Positions 4,476-7,285 of a stretch of 7,285 nt of DNA are shown here, piece by piece. Positions within the stretch are counted from its first letter, which is position 1; each line of letters begins with the position of its first letter. Below the pieces are notes generated by a model. That model made no database searches. It was not told the origin of the DNA and saw only the letters and a program-made list of their open reading frames with translations. Source of the DNA: Hyphomicrobiales bacterium. GTDB taxonomy: Bacteria > Pseudomonadota > Alphaproteobacteria > Rhizobiales > Aestuariivirgaceae. The position numbers and the translations under genes were made by a program. Location of the stretch: NCBI GenBank assembly GCA_027051995.1, contig JALUFY010000428.1:1-7285 (forward strand), in the 5' to 3' direction.

Positions 4476-6261
4476 GTTCCATCGCCTCAACGGATTTTGA
4501 ATGCTTCTGTAGACACAAGTAGCCATCACGAATGACATGCGCCATCAGAATCCTGCGTTGCGTGAGAAAATCCGCATATGTTTTCCTGTGCCAGCTTTCC
4601 GGCAAAGCATGCCATGCATACATTTCTCTCAGCTCTTCAGCTGAAAAGCGGCTCTCCATATACGGCACATATTCACTGGGTGGTTTATCTGAAATACTGA
4701 TATTGTCGCTCCACTCCACCAAAGCGTAATTGGCTATCTGATTTATCAGACGGTCTTCTTGAATTCCTATTTTCTGCAAATATTTCCGAGGAAACAGATG
4801 GTGCCGTTCAAGCGCTGCCTTTTTTGCCTGTAATGCCGGGTTAAGCAGTTCAGCCACCTTCAGGCGGGAATAAAGCACAGTGGCTTCATGCAAGCACAAC
4901 GAAGCGAAAAAGGCGAACTGCCCAACGCTTCTTGATGCAGCTGATTCCAGTTCACCGGGAAGCGTTACATTCCAGTAGTCATCCGTGAAAACTTGTGCGA
5001 TTTGCTGCTCCAGCGCACGGACAAACTCCTCTCCGGTATTCAATCCTCTCAATAAGGCCAAGTCCTGCTCCATCTGGGACTCAGGCGAGCCGGTATAACG
5101 GCCGGTAAGTGTAACCATGAAGAACCAGCGCGCCATGATGGCCCGCAAAGAGCTGTGATCCAGTGAAAAATCTTTCTTGCCTATGAGCCAAAGGGCATAC
5201 GTAAAAAGAATTGCAACTTCTGATGAAATCATGTTTCCAGAGACATACCCAGCATGACGCAATGTCTTGTAATATTCATGCCAATTTTGAAGATCCAGTG
5301 AGTAATCCAACGCTTGCGCCAACTTCCGAAATTGCGCCTCCCGGCTTTCAGGTGAAAATTTCTCCGTCTTAAGATCCTTACCACGCAATAGAGAATAAAC
5401 ATTACGCAGTCGCGCGCGCCGAAAGGCCGCGGCGACAATTACACGCAAAAGCTGATCTGGCCGTGGCTGTATGTAATAGTTATAGGGTGAAGGTGTATTG
5501 CCCTGCGGAATCTGCCCAGCCTCAAAGGAGAACTTCTCCAGCCGCTTCCGGCCTTCATCCCAGAAGACGGACATGAGCGTGAGAATGAAATCTGCCTGAT
5601 TCAGATTTTTCCCCTTGCTGTTGATGCGGACAAAAATTTCCGCAACCTCCTCTTCGTCAACATCCGCCGAGATTTCCAGCGCCGTGATGGAAAATTCGGA
5701 AATACGCGCCAGCTTCTGAATTGAACTAATAGCCTGCTCCTCCTCAGCAGACGACAAAGCTTTCCTGGACTTCAATTTTTGCAAATATGAATTAATAATA
5801 TTATATGCGGCTGAACTGGATTCCCACAACACACTCACATCGGATATCCATTCGTCATTTCTTTCTATGGCGGGATTTCTGACTTCGAATTTTTCACGTA
5901 GCGGATTGAAAGCAATTTTGATCTGAAAGGGCCTGTAATATTGATCCAGAACGTTTTTGCCCTTCATGACCGCATACAGGGCGGTAAGTCTTTGCTGGCC
6001 ATCGACGATTAAAAGGTGCGGTGTTTTCTGCTTACCTTCCTCGCCAATCCTGCGCATCCCCGATTTATCTCCCCCGCTTTCCCAGAATAGAAGAAAGCCC
6101 ACCGGATAACCACGGTAAATGGAATCGAACAGATCGCGCACCTTGGCGGCAGACCATACGAACGGACGCTGAATATCCGGTAATCCGATTTCGCCCATTT
6201 CAATATCATTGAGCAGTTTGCCGATCTTGTAATCGACCTTCTTGAACAGCGCATCAGTCAT
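4468..6261 (-). CDS. DUF262/HNH (GmrSD-like) putative nuclease, 597 aa
   Basis: Predicted NTP-dependent nuclease of the DUF262 superfamily, which includes the modified-DNA restriction enzyme GmrSD and several phage-defence proteins. The N-terminal DUF262 (ParB/sulfiredoxin-like) domain has IGLPDIQRPFVW (25-36), the catalytic-type DGQQRLTALY (87-96) and EEVAEIFVRINSKGKNLNQADF (204-225). A long helical middle (about 230-470) follows. Near the C-terminus is an HNH/DUF1524-type motif: ERHHLFPRKYL (485-495), INQIANYAL (506-514) and WSDNISISDKPPSEYV (517-532). Both catalytic halves therefore appear intact in one chain. There is no signal peptide, so it should be cytosolic. The start at 6261 lies 16 bp after the pdhC stop, with GAG six nt before the ATG as a weak ribosome-binding site. 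GC is far lower than in its neighbours (about 30% at 5761-5820 against about 85% in lpdA at 4081-4140), indicating acquisition by transfer. Whether it restricts phage and what triggers it are not known. Confidence 0.88.
   Translation of the reverse strand: MTDALFKKVDYKIGKLLNDIEMGEIGLPDIQRPFVWSAAKVRDLFDSIYRGYPVGFLLFWESGGDKSGMRRIGEEGKQKTPHLLIVDGQQRLTALYAVMKGKNVLDQYYRPFQIKIAFNPLREKFEVRNPAIERNDEWISDVSVLWESSSAAYNIINSYLQKLKSRKALSSAEEEQAISSIQKLARISEFSITALEISADVDEEEVAEIFVRINSKGKNLNQADFILTLMSVFWDEGRKRLEKFSFEAGQIPQGNTPSPYNYYIQPRPDQLLRVIVAAAFRRARLRNVYSLLRGKDLKTEKFSPESREAQFRKLAQALDYSLDLQNWHEYYKTLRHAGYVSGNMISSEVAILFTYALWLIGKKDFSLDHSSLRAIMARWFFMVTLTGRYTGSPESQMEQDLALLRGLNTGEEFVRALEQQIAQVFTDDYWNVTLPGELESAASRSVGQFAFFASLCLHEATVLYSRLKVAELLNPALQAKKAALERHHLFPRKYLQKIGIQEDRLINQIANYALVEWSDNISISDKPPSEYVPYMESRFSAEELREMYAWHALPESWHRKTYADFLTQRRILMAHVIRDGYLCLQKHSKSVEAMEHG
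4473..4490 (-). promoter_or_regulatory. lpdA ribosome-binding site and start, inside the upstream gene
   Basis: The minus-strand leader TTGAGGCGATGGAAC immediately precedes the lpdA ATG. GAGG about 9 nt before the start is the likely Shine-Dalgarno sequence. These same bases are read as codons for V-E-A-M-E-H by the DUF262 gene, whose stop (4470-4468) lies within lpdA codons 2-3, a geometry typical of coupled translation. Confidence 0.6.
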
Positions 6262-6280
6262 TTTTCACTCGCTTACCTCA
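4485..6280. mobile_element. Putative single-gene accessory insertion between pdhC and lpdA
   Basis: The low-GC DUF262/HNH gene interrupts what is normally an adjacent pdhC-lpdA pair. GC rises sharply to the genome level at both edges: at the pdhC stop (6280-6278) and about 10-15 bases before the lpdA start. No transposase, integrase, terminal inverted repeats or tRNA is associated. TGAGG occurs at both edges (6280-6276 and 4489-4485), within a longer imperfect similarity, and may mark the junction. The boundaries and the insertion event itself are inferred. Confidence 0.45.
6259..6280 (-). repeat. Imperfect junction repeat (partner at 4473-4489)
   Basis: Running from the pdhC stop to the DUF262 start codon, the minus strand reads TGAGG, TAAG, CGA, G, TG, A, AA, A, ATG. 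The lpdA start region (4489-4473) reads TGAGG, CGA, TG, G, AA, C, ATG. The blocks TGAGG, CGA, TG, AA and ATG occur in the same order. This could be a duplicated junction, or two ordinary ribosome-binding sites that resemble each other by function. Confidence 0.3.
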
Positions 6281-7285
6281 GGCCAGCATCAGGGCCGGTT
6301 CCTCGATCAGCGCCTTGAAGGCGGCCAGAGCCTGCGCGCCCAGCGCGCCGTCAACGGCGCGGTGATCGGCCGACAGCGTCACCGTCATGACCGTGCGGAT
6401 GGCCACCTCGCCGTCCTCCGCCACGGGCCTTGGCGCGCCCTGCCCCACCGCGAGGATGGTGGCGTGCGGCGGATTGATGACGGCGGCGAATTCCTTCACC
6501 CCATACATGCCCAGATTGGAGATGGAGGTGGCCCCGCCGGTATAGTCCTCCGGCAGCAGCTTGCGCGCCCGCGCCTTCCCGGCCAGCTCCTTCATCTCTT
6601 TCGAGATGGCGCTCAGGCTCTTTTCCTCAGCCCGGCGGATCACCGGCGTGATCAGCCCCCCGTCGATGGCCACGGCCACCGCCACGTCGGCGTGATGATG
6701 CAGCAGGATGCCGGCCTCCGACCACGTGGCGTTGGCCTCCGGCACGCGCATCAGCGCCGCCGCCCAGGCCTTGATGATGAAATCATTGACCGAGAGCTTC
6801 CATGCCGGTTCTCCATCCTTGCCGCGCGGCGCGGAGGCGTTGATCCGCGCCCGCGCCTCCAGCAGCCGGTCAATCCGGCAATCGGCGCTCAGATAGAAAT
6901 GCGGAATGTTCTGCTTGGAAAGCGTCAGGCGTTCGGCGATGACCTTGCGCATGGTGTCCGGCTGGACGAGATCATAGGAGCCTTCGGGATACAGGGCGAA
7001 AATCTCCTCGTCACGCATCCCGGCGGCAAGGGCCGGCGCGCCCGTGGCGGCAGGCGCAGCGGGAGCTTTCACGCCTTCGCGGATGGCGCGCTCCACATCG
7101 GCCTTGACGATGCGCCCGCGCGGCCCGGAGCCCGCGATGCGCGACAGATCAAGCCCTGCCTCCTTCGCCAGACGCCGCGCCAGCGGCGAGGCGAAAATCC
7201 GCTCCCCGGCATGCGGCTTTTGTGCGGCATCAGGTGCCGCGGCGGCAGAAGCGGCGGCGGGGGCGGATGGCGCGAAGGCCGGGGC
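6278..7285 (-). CDS. pdhC: Dihydrolipoamide acetyltransferase (E2 of pyruvate dehydrogenase), 5' end outside window
   Basis: E2 forms the core of the pyruvate dehydrogenase complex and transfers the acetyl group from its lipoyl arm to CoA. The window holds the C-terminal 335 residues; the lipoyl domain(s) and start lie beyond the right edge. In order, the visible part has an Ala/Pro-rich flexible linker (visible residues 1-27), the peripheral-subunit-binding domain (about 29-68, RIFASPLARRLAKEAG, then GPRGRIVKADVERAI), a second Ala/Pro linker, and the acyltransferase domain. The acyltransferase domain has MRKVIAERL, NIPHFYL, LSVNDFIIKA, GGLITPVI, SISNLGMYG, NPPHATILAVG and the catalytic HRAVDG (about 308-313). 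The sequence is of the alphaproteobacterial PDH type, not the 2-oxoglutarate E2 type. The reading frame is open to the edge, so an internal GTG at 7096 is not the real start. The nuclease gene follows after 16 bp and then lpdA. Confidence 0.95.
   Translation of the reverse strand, partial: APAFAPSAPAAASAAAAPDAAQKPHAGERIFASPLARRLAKEAGLDLSRIAGSGPRGRIVKADVERAIREGVKAPAAPAATGAPALAAGMRDEEIFALYPEGSYDLVQPDTMRKVIAERLTLSKQNIPHFYLSADCRIDRLLEARARINASAPRGKDGEPAWKLSVNDFIIKAWAAALMRVPEANATWSEAGILLHHHADVAVAVAIDGGLITPVIRRAEEKSLSAISKEMKELAGKARARKLLPEDYTGGATSISNLGMYGVKEFAAVINPPHATILAVGQGAPRPVAEDGEVAIRTVMTVTLSADHRAVDGALGAQALAAFKALIEEPALMLA

Noticed and set aside
4476..4538. Longer lpdA start at 4538
   Set aside because: It adds 21 residues lying inside the nuclease gene. 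E3 proteins normally begin just before the FAD-binding strand, as with MADRTFDL.
4468..6280. Transposon or integrative element carrying the nuclease
   Set aside because: No transposase, integrase, terminal inverted repeats or tRNA target is visible. Only a single-gene accessory insertion can be supported.

Overview
The window looks like chromosomal DNA from a GC-rich alphaproteobacterium. The pyruvate dehydrogenase E2 and E3 proteins are of the alphaproteobacterial type, encoded pdhC then lpdA on the minus strand. HolC, a secreted lytic transglycosylase and GC-saturated codon use fit the same picture. The species cannot be named from sequence reading alone. No rRNA, tRNA, CRISPR array, transposase or integrase is visible.

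Layout from left to right. 1-497 (minus): 5' part of a secreted lytic transglycosylase, cut by the window edge. 498-692: AT-richer intergenic stretch with a promoter candidate and an intrinsic terminator, both pointing leftward. 693-1867 (minus): holC (DNA polymerase III chi) followed, with an ATGA stop/start overlap, by a class I SAM-dependent methyltransferase. 1868-2006: divergent promoter region. 2007-3057 (plus): a small exported cysteine-rich protein of unknown function, then an AMMECR1-domain protein. These run convergently into the pdh operon with only 20 bp between. 3078-7285 (minus): pdhC (E2, N-terminus outside the window), a DUF262/HNH (GmrSD-like) putative nuclease, then lpdA (E3).

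The standout feature is the 597-codon DUF262/HNH gene between pdhC and lpdA. Its base composition is far lower in GC than either neighbour. It starts 16 bp after the pdhC stop, and its last seven codons and stop run over the lpdA ribosome-binding site and start codon. It therefore appears to be a horizontally acquired, probably defence-related nuclease gene placed almost seamlessly inside a core metabolic operon. There it would be co-transcribed with pyruvate dehydrogenase and translationally tied to lpdA. E2 and E3 work together in the pyruvate dehydrogenase complex: E2 moves the acetyl group to CoA and E3 reoxidises the E2 lipoyl group. The nuclease has no obvious role in that chemistry.
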